From assembly GCF_000189635.1 (NCBI RefSeq), contig NW_002476434.1, positions 1,922,001 to 1,986,000 of the forward strand: DNA of 64,000 bases, given 5' to 3'. The position numbers and the translations under genes were made by a program. This DNA is from Tetrahymena thermophila SB210 (taxonomy: Eukaryota > Ciliophora > Oligohymenophorea > Hymenostomatida > Tetrahymenidae). Below, one piece after another: positions 38,313-51,100 of the stretch. Below the pieces are notes generated by a model, which worked only from the letters and a program-made list of their open reading frames with translations, made no database searches and was not told the origin of the DNA. The stretch's first letter is position 1. Each line of letters opens with the position of its first letter.

Positions 38313-41012
38313 TCAGTTGTTCAATGAATCAAAGCATGCATCGCAAACTCCATACTCGTTAGTGGCAGGATTTTCACCACAGTCAAAACATGTTAATGGT
38401 GCATTTTCAGATATACACCTGTATATTAAAACTGACTAACTTTGAAAAGCATTATTTTCTGTAGAATTAATTTCTTTTTTACTAGGAATTTCTTCTAAGC
38501 ATTCATTTGACTTTAACTTTTTTTTAAGGCTATTGCCTAAATCTATTTCTTCCTGATCTAAAGAATCGCTAAATTAAACCTTTCTCTTTTTATTTAAATC
38601 CTTATTATTATCTTCTTGTTTTTAAATAGTAGCTTGTTTAGCTTCTTCTTTTTCTACTTCTATCTTTTCTTCAATGGCTGAAAGAATATTTTTTTTTTTA
38701 AGCTATTCTTCTTTGTTTATTTGCTATTACTGCTTCATTTATTGGATATTTTAGAATATGATTTCACTTTTAACAGGTACTATTTTTTCTGAGTTTTACT
38801 CCTTTATTTTCTCAAAGTTGTCAAGGTCTATTTGATAAATTAATCATGTAAAATATGTAAAAATAAAATTATTAAATAATATCCTACCTTCTGTGAATTA
38901 TTTCAACTTTTGGTCAATATAATTCGAACAAGATCCTAACTTCCTAGACAAGCTATCTTTGAATTAATAGAAACTTTTTTTAATAATTATTTTATCCTTA
39001 ATCTCATTTTCCTTATCCTCAATATCCTTAAGATTGCTAAGTGAAGAGTTAAAATCTTCAATAATTCTTACATAATCTTCTATCAAATCATTAAAAAACT
39101 TTAGCTTTTGTTTATCTGAAATAAAATATCCCTTAGCATAAAAAAATGGCAAATATTTTCTTCCTCCTAATTTTATAAATTAAATTGCTTATAAAATCAA
39201 ATAAAATTTATTGAAAATTAAATTTCAAAATTTGTGGTAAAATAATTTTTGTATTTTAATTTCCAAAAACAATTTTACTCAGTATTTATTGGCAAAATTT
39301 ATTGACTATATCGAGTTCAAGAGTCTTTTAGTTCGAAAGTAAAAGTCTTCTATTAACATCATTGAGATAATTCATTATTTCGTCAATCTCTTTTTTCATT
39401 ACCTAAATATTACTTAGGTGATGAGAGTATTAGCCTTGATGGAATTTAAAATGACTTAATTCTATTTTTTCTCTTTGCAACTCATTTAGCTTTTCCTAAT
39501 CAAACTTACTGCAATTATAATAATCATTATGTCCTTTCCAATCACCTAAGCATATCCAGCAAAAATGATGCTGGCATTGCTTACAAGTCATATGCATACA
39601 GCTGTTATTTATTTTAATAAAATTATTTAATTGAAATAAAAACCATAAATAAACAAATATTTTTTCTTATGTTAGAAATTCAATTTACCCTTGATTTTTT
39701 TCAATAAAAATCTTGCATTTAGGACATGGCTTTGTATTCATGATAAACCATTCATCATTTAGATTAGCAGAAGCACCTTGACTTTCTATCTTTGATAGCC
39801 ACTTTCTAAAATCTCCACAACAGCAAGGATAGTGACCTATCTCTTTACACTAAAATAAAGAAAATAAATAAATGAAATTAAAGCATTTTATAGTTTATTT
39901 TACTTAGTTGCAGTATTCATGATTGCATAAACAAGTTATGTTTTATTAATTCACTTTTATCATTCGATCTTTGACGCTCATTTAAACATAAGGACAATTT
40001 GGTTGTGGACATGATAGTATCTTTTGAATTAAAATTCAATATATATTATATACTTTATACACAAATTGAAAAAATAGCACTCGAAGCAAATGAAATAAAA
40101 GCTTTAAATGTTGTTCAGATCAGATAGTTAAAAAATTTTTAATGAAAAATATTATTTATTACTGTCTCTGATTGACCAAATGCATCTTTTATAAGGAACC
40201 TTTTGTATAAATTGTATTTTTCTTCTGATAGAAATTATTTGAAATCTTCCATCCCGAGTCTCTCTAAGCATCCATCTAATGGACATGTCTTAAATATGCA
40301 AAACTGTCCTTCCTTAAACACCTCTTAAATGTACTGGGAAAAACAATCTTTGCAAAAGTAATGCTAGCATGCCAAGCTATATCTGTTGTCTTCTTCTAAG
40401 CTATCAAAGCATAACAAGCATTCCTTAAAGTATTAAAAATTAAATTTTTACATTTATTATCATTCGAATGTATGAGTATTTCATAAAAGAAAATCTATTC
40501 AAAAGTTAGCAATTTAAATCTCATTTTTTACATTTTTATTTGCTAAGTCTTTGATGTTCTAAGGTATTTTAGGGTATATTAAATCGGTAAGTTTCTCATC
40601 TGTTGAAATTTGCAGTTTTTTATGATCATAACTATTCCTACTTAACAATAAGAGAGCTCTTCCAAAAGGAATGGAATACTCTTTCATAGTTTCTTTAATC
40701 AAATCTTCAAAATATTTTTCTATATATTCATATGTTTTATGCACCACAACTATATCTTTCTAATTATTTTCTATGATTTATAAGTATTTTAAATAAATTA
40801 ATATTCTTAATATTATGCTCTTCTTTAAGAATGCAGTAATATGTTATTAATCATTATTAATAAATTATTTAATAAGCTTAATTACCTGAAATATCTATGT
40901 CTGCTTCATAATCTTCTTCGTCGTCAGCTTCTGAATCTTAGCTTAGATTAAATAAATGTTCTTTGCTATTGCTTTCTAAGATCATTTCATATTTATTTTC
41001 TTCTTAACTCAT
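38313..41012 (-). CDS. Ariadne-type RBR E3 ubiquitin ligase
   Basis: RING-between-RING ligase: takes ubiquitin from an E2 onto a catalytic Cys in RING2, then onto substrate. Exons: 41,012-40,886, 40,770-40,532, 40,423-40,163, 40,020-39,904, 39,849-39,689, 39,601-39,279, 39,166-38,888, 38,827-38,313; the seven introns are 54-142 bp and the frame closes at 674 codons (673 aa). The N-terminus is acidic (EADDEEDYEADID), as in HHARI. RING1 is CLLCFDSL, ACQHYFCKDC, CPLDGC (about 123-180). IBR is CPQPNCPYV, CLCNHEYC, CKEIGHYPCC (about 211-270). RING2 is [32 protein letters not shown], with catalytic Cys near 303. A helical Ariadne-like region follows (YLPFFYAKGYFISDKQKLKF). The tail has a Lys/Glu coiled coil and a last Cys cluster (CISENAPLTCFDCG, GVCDACFD) that normal Ariadnes lack. 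Substrates unknown. Confidence 0.94.
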
Positions 41013-42879
41013 TTTACTATTTTTATTACTAATAATTTTTTTTACTGCTATTTTATGTCTAAAGATTTTTTAATTTATAAATAATACTAATTAATTGATA
41101 ACCTTTATTTATAATATTAATATTCAAATTAATACAAAGTTAAATAGATAATAACAATTATTTATTTATTGCCTTTATTTTTCGTTTAACTGGATCCAAA
41201 AAATATTTTTTGTTTTCATCAGATTTTGTTCATAATTAATACCTAATTAATTATAAAAAACATCAAAAGCCCGCAAAAATATATAAAATGCTTCATTTTA
41301 ATTTACTAAAATGAAAAATGTTTTCTACTTTCATAATTTATGAATTTTTCAATACTGAATTTAAAATTTTTTAATTTAAAAGAAAAAAGAAATTATTAAC
41401 ATTTATTTAACATATTAAATAGATTTTATTTGATAAATCTTTGAAAAAAATTTATAAAAGATATCTATCATTTAAAGCATTGGCAAGTATTTAACTAAAT
41501 TTCAAAAGTAATTCAAGATTTTCCTTTATAAAAAAATTACTTATTGAAGAAATACTGAATATTCAATTCAAAATAAATTCTATTATTAACTCAGAGTTTT
41601 TTTAAATTTGCACTTTTTTTAGCAAAAATTATTTTGAAAAAATGAATCTATCTTGTTTAATTTACCTTTTATCAGTAAATGATTAAAGAGATAAAAATTT
41701 AAGATTCTCCATTTTTATTAATTTTTGATAAAATTATATCATTTCTATTAATTATTAACTTATGGTATATGAGAGTTTGACTTTCAATTTAAAAATTTTT
41801 GTTTTTCATTCTAGTACACATAATATGGTTTTTTAAAAAAAATTTATTTATTATTGATTATTAATAGATTTATTTAAGCTGATTTAATGTTAAATATAAA
41901 ATTGTTATTTATTTTCTTAATATGTACTAGGATTATCAATATAAAAAAATACTTTGATTAAATTTAATTTTTTTTATTAAAAATTAAATCATATAAAATT
42001 CAATTAAAAAAAATAAGTTAATTTTATCAAAAAAAAAAATTAATCAAGTCATAACTCCATCTATAGCTCTTTCTCTTTTTATTATTAAAAATTATTGAAT
42101 ATCTTATTAAATATACCTATTCTAAAATAAATATATTGCTTTCAATTTATACATATGATAACAAATTGATACAAGTTTAATTTAACTTTTTCTGATCATT
42201 ATTATAATTGATGTTAATTAATAGTTTACTTTATCTCATTTTATACAATAAAAATATTTATAAAAGAAAAGTAAAAAACTTTAAAAAAAACATGATTGAA
42301 TAAAATTTAAAACATTTTATTTGAATTTTTGAATTTGAATAAAATTTTGAGAAAATTTATTGAATTTAAATGAGCTTAATTACAATTAAAATAATTAGAA
42401 TTAGCATAAAATTTATAAAATTTCATTGTAAATAAATGTTAATGAAGTAAACCCATGGTCTTATATAAGTTGTGTGAGATTCATTCAGTGATAATATTTT
42501 GCTTTGTCTATCAAAATTAAAGGTAAATACTGAACTATGGGCAAAGAAGCATTGAAAAAATAAATTATAAAAAATAATAGAAAATTGAATGGATATTAAA
42601 CAAAGATATCAGACAAATAGAACCATAATATGTTTATATGGATATTTTTTTTATCAAATATCTATCTAAATTAATTATCAATAATTATTTCAATATATTT
42701 TGAGGAGTAATTTTTAGCCTAATATTAATAATTAATAATTAAATAGTAAATAAACAAAATTATTATTCAGCAAATAAATTTTAAAACTTTCAAAATTTAC
42801 TCACGAAAAAGCTCTAGACTATATTTAAAATTTTAAACATAAAAAGGATTTTCAATAAGCATTATTTTATTTGAATTTA
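41013..42879. other. Intergenic 1.9 kb between divergent genes
   Basis: Between the RBR ligase start (minus) and the next gene's start (plus), so it includes both promoters. Almost only A and T, long homopolymers; no gene, repeat array or RNA recognised. Confidence 0.6.
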
Positions 42880-44567
42880 ATGAATACCTCTCATAAATAC
42901 TCAAAAGCTTATGTAAGTGCTCTTAGAAGAATGAATCGCCCATCTAGTTCAGATTAAGCTTCTAGGAATGCTTCAATCCCAAATTAATAAGATGCTGAAC
43001 CAGTTAAAACTCAGTAATATGCATAAGAATAAACAATTAAAAACTTTATTGATTCTCAAGAGCATGAACTCATGTCTACAGGGTACAATATGAATGGTTC
43101 CAGAGTGTATCTTGCCAGCTCTCATAACTTTAAATAAGATCCTGAAAAATATAAGTCATTTAATCAAAGGTAAATTTAATTATTTTTTTATAAGTTTAAA
43201 GAACTTGGATTAGCTTTAAAAAGAATAAAAGAGAATGCAGATTTATTTAATAATATCTTTTGAATTGTTTATGTTTTAAATAAATAAATTATTCATTTTT
43301 AGCCAAATAAAACATTTTTATAGTTTTTAGAAGTTTTTTGTTTAATTTCTACTTGGCTCCTAAAATAATAACAAGAGATATCAATAGAATTAAAGTGAAA
43401 GAAAAATAAATTTTTGCATTCTAATTTACAAGTTAATAAAATAATATATTTATTATTGAATTTTGTTAAATTTTAATAAATTCTATTATTCCATGACCAA
43501 CATAAATAAAAAATATGTTAAAACAATAAAAAAATTAATAATTAAATGAATTTGATTATTATTTGCAATATATTATACAAATTTAGACTAGAAAAACTTT
43601 TAAAACCATAAAAAAATGAACATTTAATTGAAATTTGTTTTCCTTTTAAGTTTTAATTATTGATATCTTTTATTAAAATTAAATATTGTAATAAATAATT
43701 AGCTAAAGACCGTCAAGTGTAAGTAGAGTGAGCTATAATCGATGCAATACAGATGGAGTAGACCCACTTGAAGCAAATAAAGGATTTTACTGTGTTAATT
43801 ATAGGAGCAGAACAAGATTTACTAATATTGGAAGCTCAAGAAAGAGAGCACTTAGTAGTGCTAATGTAGCTTAATCAACAAATATTGAATAAAATAAAAG
43901 CTAAGAAAGAATGAGTCAGACAAATACAAGCTTTTCTCCAATGAAATAAAGTGGATATTATTCTACTATGCCTCACCCTATGAGTAGATCTATGAATGAA
44001 AGCAGACTTCTAAATGAACTTAAGATGAATGGTTCTAGAATTTTCAAGTAATAAGTTGGCTAATTTAGAAGGAGACCACTTTAATAAGGCTAAAGCGAGC
44101 CTGTTTGGGATTTGAATGATGAAGAAATGAATTAGAGACTTAAAGAATTAAGCTAACCAAAGTAAATTCTTATGAGGAACTTCCCAGTGTGTATTGTTGG
44201 AGGAAATAAAATAATGAATCTTTAAGATCCTAAATCAAAAGAGTTTATATAAAGATTAAGTGAACCAAAAAAATATATCCCTTGGCCTTAATCTAGTTAA
44301 ACTGATAAAATATTTAAATGCAATGATACCAATTAGCTTGAATATTTAAATAAAATCAGTTTACCACGTAGAATGGCTGACTTCGGACATAAAAAGAATT
44401 TCAGGTATAATTTCTGTAACTGTACAAACGGTGATGACTATGCAGATGAAGGTAGAAATATGCAAGGTACCTAATCATCAAATGGATATTTCAAATTACA
44501 GTCTTTCTTCTATTAAAATTCAAAAGCATAAGATGATGGATTATTTTATCCTAAAAACTTAAACTGA
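42880..44567 (+). CDS. Unknown basic, Ser/Asn/Gln-rich protein
   Basis: Two exons, 42,880-43,169 and 43,703-44,567, split by a 533-bp GTAAAT...TTAG intron. The spliced frame is 385 codons (384 aa), ATG (MNTSHKYSKAYVSALRRMNR) to TGA 44,565-44,567. The 3' splice site could instead be six bases further right (before ACCGTCAAG), which changes two residues. The N-terminal ~200 residues are Ser/Arg/Gln-rich and look disordered (RSRTRFTNIGSSRKRALSS, MPHPMSRSMNESR). The C-terminal half is more ordered (PVCIVGGNKIMNLQDP, PKKYIPWPQ, NQLEYLNKISLPRRMADFG, FCNCTNGDDY). No signal peptide or membrane segment. I do not recognise the family; the pattern suits a cytoskeletal or cilia-associated protein, which is a guess. 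Confidence 0.8.
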
Positions 44568-45139
44568 TTATATTTTTTAATTGTGGTCTTTCTATTATAA
44601 TTTCAATTTGTGTATTTTTTTCAAATATCTAAAAAAAGAAAAAAGCTAAGCTAAATAAAAAATTAAAATATTTTTTTTCGATTTTCATATTTGTTAATAA
44701 TTATAAAGGTCCCAGATAAATTCTAATAAAATTTATTATTGATAAAGACAATAATTTTTTTGTTTTTTTTCAAATAAAAAGTATTTAATGTATTTTATTT
44801 AAAATGGTGATTTTTTGTATTATTTAAACAAAAATTTATAAATTTTAATTTAATTTTATTCAAAAGTTAAAGCTTTTATCTTTAAAATTGACCTTAAATA
44901 AAAAAAATATGATAACTTTGTTTTCTATATTACTTTTTATTCGAAAAACTATTAATAGCAAATAAGTAAATTGTTTATTCAATACAAAATTGATGAGCAT
45001 TTTTTGTTTACAATTAATTATTTAATATAAAGATATATTTTTATAATATTTATTAGTATAATTTAATTCTAGCTATATTTTTTAAGAAATCTGCTTTATT
45101 TTTGCAAAGCAATTCTTTCAAATAAGAGAATTAAAAAAA
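44568..45139. other. Intergenic 0.6 kb between convergent genes
   Basis: 3' ends of the unknown basic protein (plus) and the giant membrane protein (minus) meet here. A+T-rich; nothing else seen. Confidence 0.6.
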
Positions 45140-48100
45140 TCAGAAGTAGCCAGGATTTTAATCACCTTCGTAATCGCTAAAATTAGAAGGATCTGCTATA
45201 GACAATCCGTTAATAGGTTTTTTGTTAACTTTAGAATGACTTGCATTCTGCTATTAATTATTCAAAGCAACTCTGCTTTAGAAAGGTACAAGCTTTTAAT
45301 TATAAATATCTTCCAATTGTTTTATTTTTGGATCATTATCAAGAGTTTTAAGATTACGAGAGTTTGATTTCGCTTTGTTTTTTGAAGTAGATCTTCCTTT
45401 TGAAGATTCTGTTTAGAAGTCGTTGGTGTTAATATGATTTGCATTGATAGTTGTATGGGGAACGGAGTAGTCATAGTTATCCAAGTAGTCCTATTTCTGC
45501 TTATCAGATTAAGTCATTTTTTAAGTTGTAAAAAATGGCTGAACGGTGCTTCTACCATTTTTTTACTATTCTTACTCCAAGATTTTCGATATCTTTATTC
45601 CTTCTTCGTAATCTGAGTGAGTTTTCATTATATTATTTGCATTATTTGCAAACGTATTACTTGTTGGAGTAATTGAATAATGATTTCCATTTCTTTAGGG
45701 TGATTAAGTATTTCCGTTTCTTAAAGGAGATTAATTTGCACTATAGTTATAGTTTTATGGAGTAAGGCTGAGCTTTTTCTTTCCGCTTTTGTTGCGATTG
45801 AGGGAATTATTAGCTGATTGGCGTAAAGTTGAGGATTATTACCTTGTAGGAGATTCTGCAGGCGTAAAGAATTAGTTATAGAGTGGAGCCTTTGAGGCTG
45901 AGTTAAACTGTATTTGAGAAGAAGATGTTGAATATCCAGGATCAAGGGGAGAAGGAGCTCCATAATTCAAAGGAGAAGCATTGTTAACAGGTAGAGTCTT
46001 CATACCAGTTGAAGCCAGTAAATTATTATGGTAAGGTTTTGTGTTTTACATATTCATTAAATCTTTGCTTTCAAATCTCATATTTAAATAGTTGTAATTA
46101 CTTGGGGTATCTTAAATAATATTTTCGCCTTCACTGTCAGCATCATCATTTAAGCCACTAGCATCATCAAGTATTTTTTTATCTTTAAAACCTTTTTTAT
46201 TATCACTTTTTTCTCCTTCAGGATTTTATTTTTTATCTTGTAAAAGATGATCGTTGGCCTTATTGCTACTATTATTGCTATAAACATCTTTACTGTCATT
46301 AGTTTATAAGTTTTTAATTCCATTAAACTGTCTTCCTCCTTCAGTTGGGTTATAGGCACTCTCAATTTCATCTTCCAAGCCAATCAAGCCTTGACTATTT
46401 TACTTATTTTTAGCATCTTTTCCTTTGACTCCATTCTTTTTAGGTGAAGCACTAGATTTATTTTTTCCTCCTTTTGAAGGACTCTTGCTACCGTTTTACT
46501 ACTTAGGACTGGGTGACATATTATTAGTTTAATTTAAATTTGGTTTACTGCTACTATTTCCGTTTTTATCATAAACTCTTATTAAATGGTGACAGTCTTT
46601 ACCATTTAATATTTGTTCTCCATCTTCATTCAGCTTTTTATTCTGTTCTAGGGTTTTTTAGCTCTATTTTTGTTAAAATTAGTTTTAATTAAGTTAAATA
46701 AAAAAATTTTATTACCTTATTTAAATTATTATTTTTTGGGCTTTTATTTGAAGATTGAGCAGCTCCATTCTTATCAGGAGATTATGATGATGAAGCTTTG
46801 TTCTTGTTTGATTCTACTTTCTCGTTTTTATCTTTCAAAGATTTCTAAGATTTTTTGAGGTTTTTAGATGAATCTTTAGCTAACTTGGCTCCAGCTGCTC
46901 CAACAATATCAGTTTGTGAAGCGACTACCTTACTGTTTACATTTTCTTAAGAATTAGCTCGTTTGCTTTTATCACCATTTAATCTAGAAGATTATCCAAA
47001 GCGCTCTGTATTCGATGGGGATAGAACCCCATTTTTAGTGGCAGATTTTTGTATTGAAGACTCCTTACCATTTTTCTTTTGTCTGTTTGATTGTTCACCG
47101 TCTTCCTCTACTATAACTCCATTTTATTGTTTTTTTATTTTATGCTAAGAGTTTAGCATGGAATTATACAATGAGCTTTCATTCAAGTCTGCAGCCTCTA
47201 TCTCTTAAATAGATGATTGGCCATCTATTAATTTTATTGATAAAAATTTACTTTATCTGAATAAATAAATAAAAAAATTCTTACTTTTTAGACTTTTGTT
47301 TTTTAACAGAGTATTTGTATTGTTCAGATTACTATTATTCATTCTATCATATGCTAAAGACTTTTCTAAAACATTTTTTTCTAGCTCATTTCTAACATCC
47401 ATAGACATTAGAGGATCTTTTTTAGCTGTTCCATCATCAATGTAAATTCTGGATTTTTTATCTGAAGCAAGGTCATGAGTAAAATAATCATGCTCTTTAA
47501 AAACATCTCCAATAATAAAGAATAGCATAATTAATGTAAGTATAATTGCTTCTATGCTAAAATAATATAGATTATCTTGAATTAATTATGTCTCGTAGCA
47601 TGCTATAGCTGATCCAGTTATGATCAGCGTACTAGAAAAAATATAGCTTAAAATTGATATAAAATTGGTAGGTTTGAATATAGCATCATTATCAACAAAT
47701 CTAGCACTTAAGTATGAGCGATTTAAAAATCTTCCATATATAAAACGGAAAAACTTAAAAGAAAATATCAAAGAAAATGTTTGAATGACTACTGAACTGT
47801 GTTGATTTCCACGTGTAGACTATCTCCATGTCTAGAATCTTATATCAGTTAAGTATTTTTTTTTAGCATAAAAGAATACAATAATATTTGTAATGACATA
47901 GATGATGAATCCTAACCAAAAAACAGCTAAACCTGCTTCAATAGTTTTGTCTGCATAAGTACTATTGTAATTAAACATCAATATTCCTGTAGTGAGCCAG
48001 CTTAAAAATTCAAAAATAGATGTAAAAGCTGTTGCATTAGTAAAGAATTAACTCTATTTAACCATTATTTTTGATGCAGCTGTAATTGCAATAAATATAC

Positions 48101-51100
48101 AAGCTCCAATTAAGTATGGGAAGTAGATTCTAGTTTCTTTTGTTTGAGGATTTTCACAAGTATTTGTCAAACTATTTTTAACAAATCCATTAGGGCAACT
48201 GGAAATACATTTTCCACTATATAAATATAAAGAGCCGCTGCAAGAAGTACAATAATCTACTGAATTCTTACAAGTCAAGCAAGAAGAATCACAGGCTTCA
48301 CAGCCACTACTCGTTTGGAAAGGTTTATCCTAAGGACACTGAGTTAAGCATTAATCTAATTAAAAAAGTCATACTTATATTTCTAAAAATTAAATAAAAT
48401 ATTACTATTGTAAAGTACTGTATATCCTGAAGAATTATCACAAACTGTGCATTTGCTTAAAGAAGTGCAAGCTAAGCATCCTTTTGGACAACTATTGCAT
48501 GATCTATTTGAATCAATTTAGTATGTACCATTAGGGCATGGAGCATTAACACATCCTCCGTTATACACATAGTATGGTGATTGACAACTAGTACAATTAG
48601 ATGGTCCTCCAGAACAAGTATCGCAAGGAGCAAAACACGATTAGCATTTTCCTGCGTTTGGATAAGTAGAGTTTGGGCAAGTTTAAACGCATACACTTCC
48701 GTTCAAATAATATCTAAAATAATAAGAAATAGAATATATTTTAGTTTATAAATATTAATAAATATATACGGGCTTTGACACACAAGACAATTATTCACAT
48801 CGCTTTAACATTTTGCACAATTAGCAGCACATGGTAAGCATTGATAATTTGAAGGAATAGAAACATCTTGAGGGCATTAGGATACACAGGTTCCTTTGTA
48901 AGAATAGATATTTATATTATTTTGAGCATTGTTTAAACAGGTCAAGCAGTATGTGCTCTAACCAGAGCATGTTGCGCAAGGAGAGCTGCACTATTAGCAA
49001 GTATTGTTAATTCCATAATATCCAGGAGGACAAGTTGCCACACAATTATTCCCAGACAAATAATAAATTCCAGAGCATGAAGAGCAAGTAGTTTAATTTG
49101 TCTACATTTAAATAAATAAATAAAAAAATAAGTTTATAAAAATAAAAATAAATAAAAAATGAATTTATTTGTTAAATTAAAAAAAGAATTTTTTTATTTA
49201 AATATCAATTCAAATAATAAAAATAAATTATTAGCTCTTTCATAAATAATAACTATTTATCATAAAAAAATTAAAGCATAAATGAAGTTAGAAAAAATTT
49301 TACCACACAAGTAGCACAATTATTTTAGCAAGGTTAACAAACATTATTTCCTGTAAGAGCAATATATCCAGGACCACATATGTTAGTACATTGAGTTCCC
49401 TAAAGTAAATAATTAGCTGTTAGTGAACTATCAAAGCAGGAAGTACATGTATTTGAATTTATAGGATTGCATTGAAAGCAATTAGGATCACAGTTATGAT
49501 TTAGTGTTATTCCATTATTAGATTAATCGATAGGGCTTCCATTATAAGATGTTGAAACTATTAAAGAATCGCTCTAACCTGTTGGAGTATAGTTAAATCC
49601 TAAATTTGTAATTTTAATGACTATTGGTTGTGAAAAATCTCCAGCTGGACTACACTTAAATTTTTTATTTACTGAATCATTTACACAGGTAATACTTGTT
49701 GGGGAAATAACTTAACACACAGTATTTCCCATTATATTTACCTTTTCATGAAAAATTAATATGAGATGTAAATTATTTTAATTTTAAAATATAAAATATT
49801 ACCTAGGATGGGAGAGTAATATCTACTGAGGTATTTGATTAAGGTAAATTACTAGGAAGTGTTTATTTTGGAGTAATATTTATTTAATAAATATTATCTG
49901 TTTTCGTCATTACGGATTAAATGTTTTTCCCAGTAGCAGTTGTTAATTAAGATGGATTAAGAGTATAATTAATAGTAGGGTTTCCTTCTATAAAATATCC
50001 TGAACTTGTATCTGATGTAAAGCTAAACGGATAGACTCCAGAAATGAGGTAATTATTTGCATTTGAAACTACAAAACTGACTGTAGAGTCAGCAGGAAAT
50101 GTACCAAATGTGACTGTTGCCTTAATAGTATTAGTAGTTAATGTGCAAGATATCGAAGTAATTCCAACTCCTATTTAGCATGATGGTGATGGATTAAGAG
50201 CTATTTAAGTTGGAAAATTAATAGTGAATAGACAAGAACCAGTTTATGGGACAGCAAGAACTATCTTGAATGTGTAATTAACATTGGAAGCTCCAGTGAA
50301 TTAGTTTGTCCCTGTTATTGTAACGCTTGAAGTTGTTGCTCTTTAATTCATTTGTACAGTTAATCCTGTACTCTTTTTTTAAATTGGGTTGCCTAGTGAA
50401 TCCATTGTTATTATAATAAAAGATGCCGATTCTTTGGTAGATGTTGGATTTTTTATACCAACTAAAGTGAATGAAACTTGAGTATTTGCAGCAAGGGCTT
50501 AACTATTTAAAATAATCTAAAGATTAGGATATGTGCCTTGAAGTGTGGTGCCCCCTAGTATTTATTTGAAATAATAAATATTATTAAATTTTATTTGTTT
50601 GTAAAATAAAGATTTATTAAAAATGCTAAACAAATTACCTAAATTAACTGGAGTAACGAGAGAGGGGTTAGTATTATATGTTAGATCTGAAGGAAATGTT
50701 ATTTAAATCATACCACTTTGTGGCACCAATATTGCTGGGGTAATATTAAATGTAATAGATGTTGTACTATATACAACATTACTACTTACACTCGCTATTT
50801 AAGCTGTTAACAGTTTAGGTTAAGCTGTGACTTAGATAGAGCTATTTTATTCAATAGGATTGTTCCCTTTTATATTAAAAAATATAATTAGATAGTATTT
50901 TTTTAATAATTATAAATATTTGTCCATTCTAATAGAGCATTTTAATTATTTAACTAAAAATATTATTTTATATTTTAAATATTTTAATCAATAAAAATAT
51001 ATGATTTATTTTTTATAAAGTGTAAAATGAAGAAAATTACTGTTTACTACTTACTATTAAATACTTCAAAAAATATAAATAATATATGTATTTATTTATT

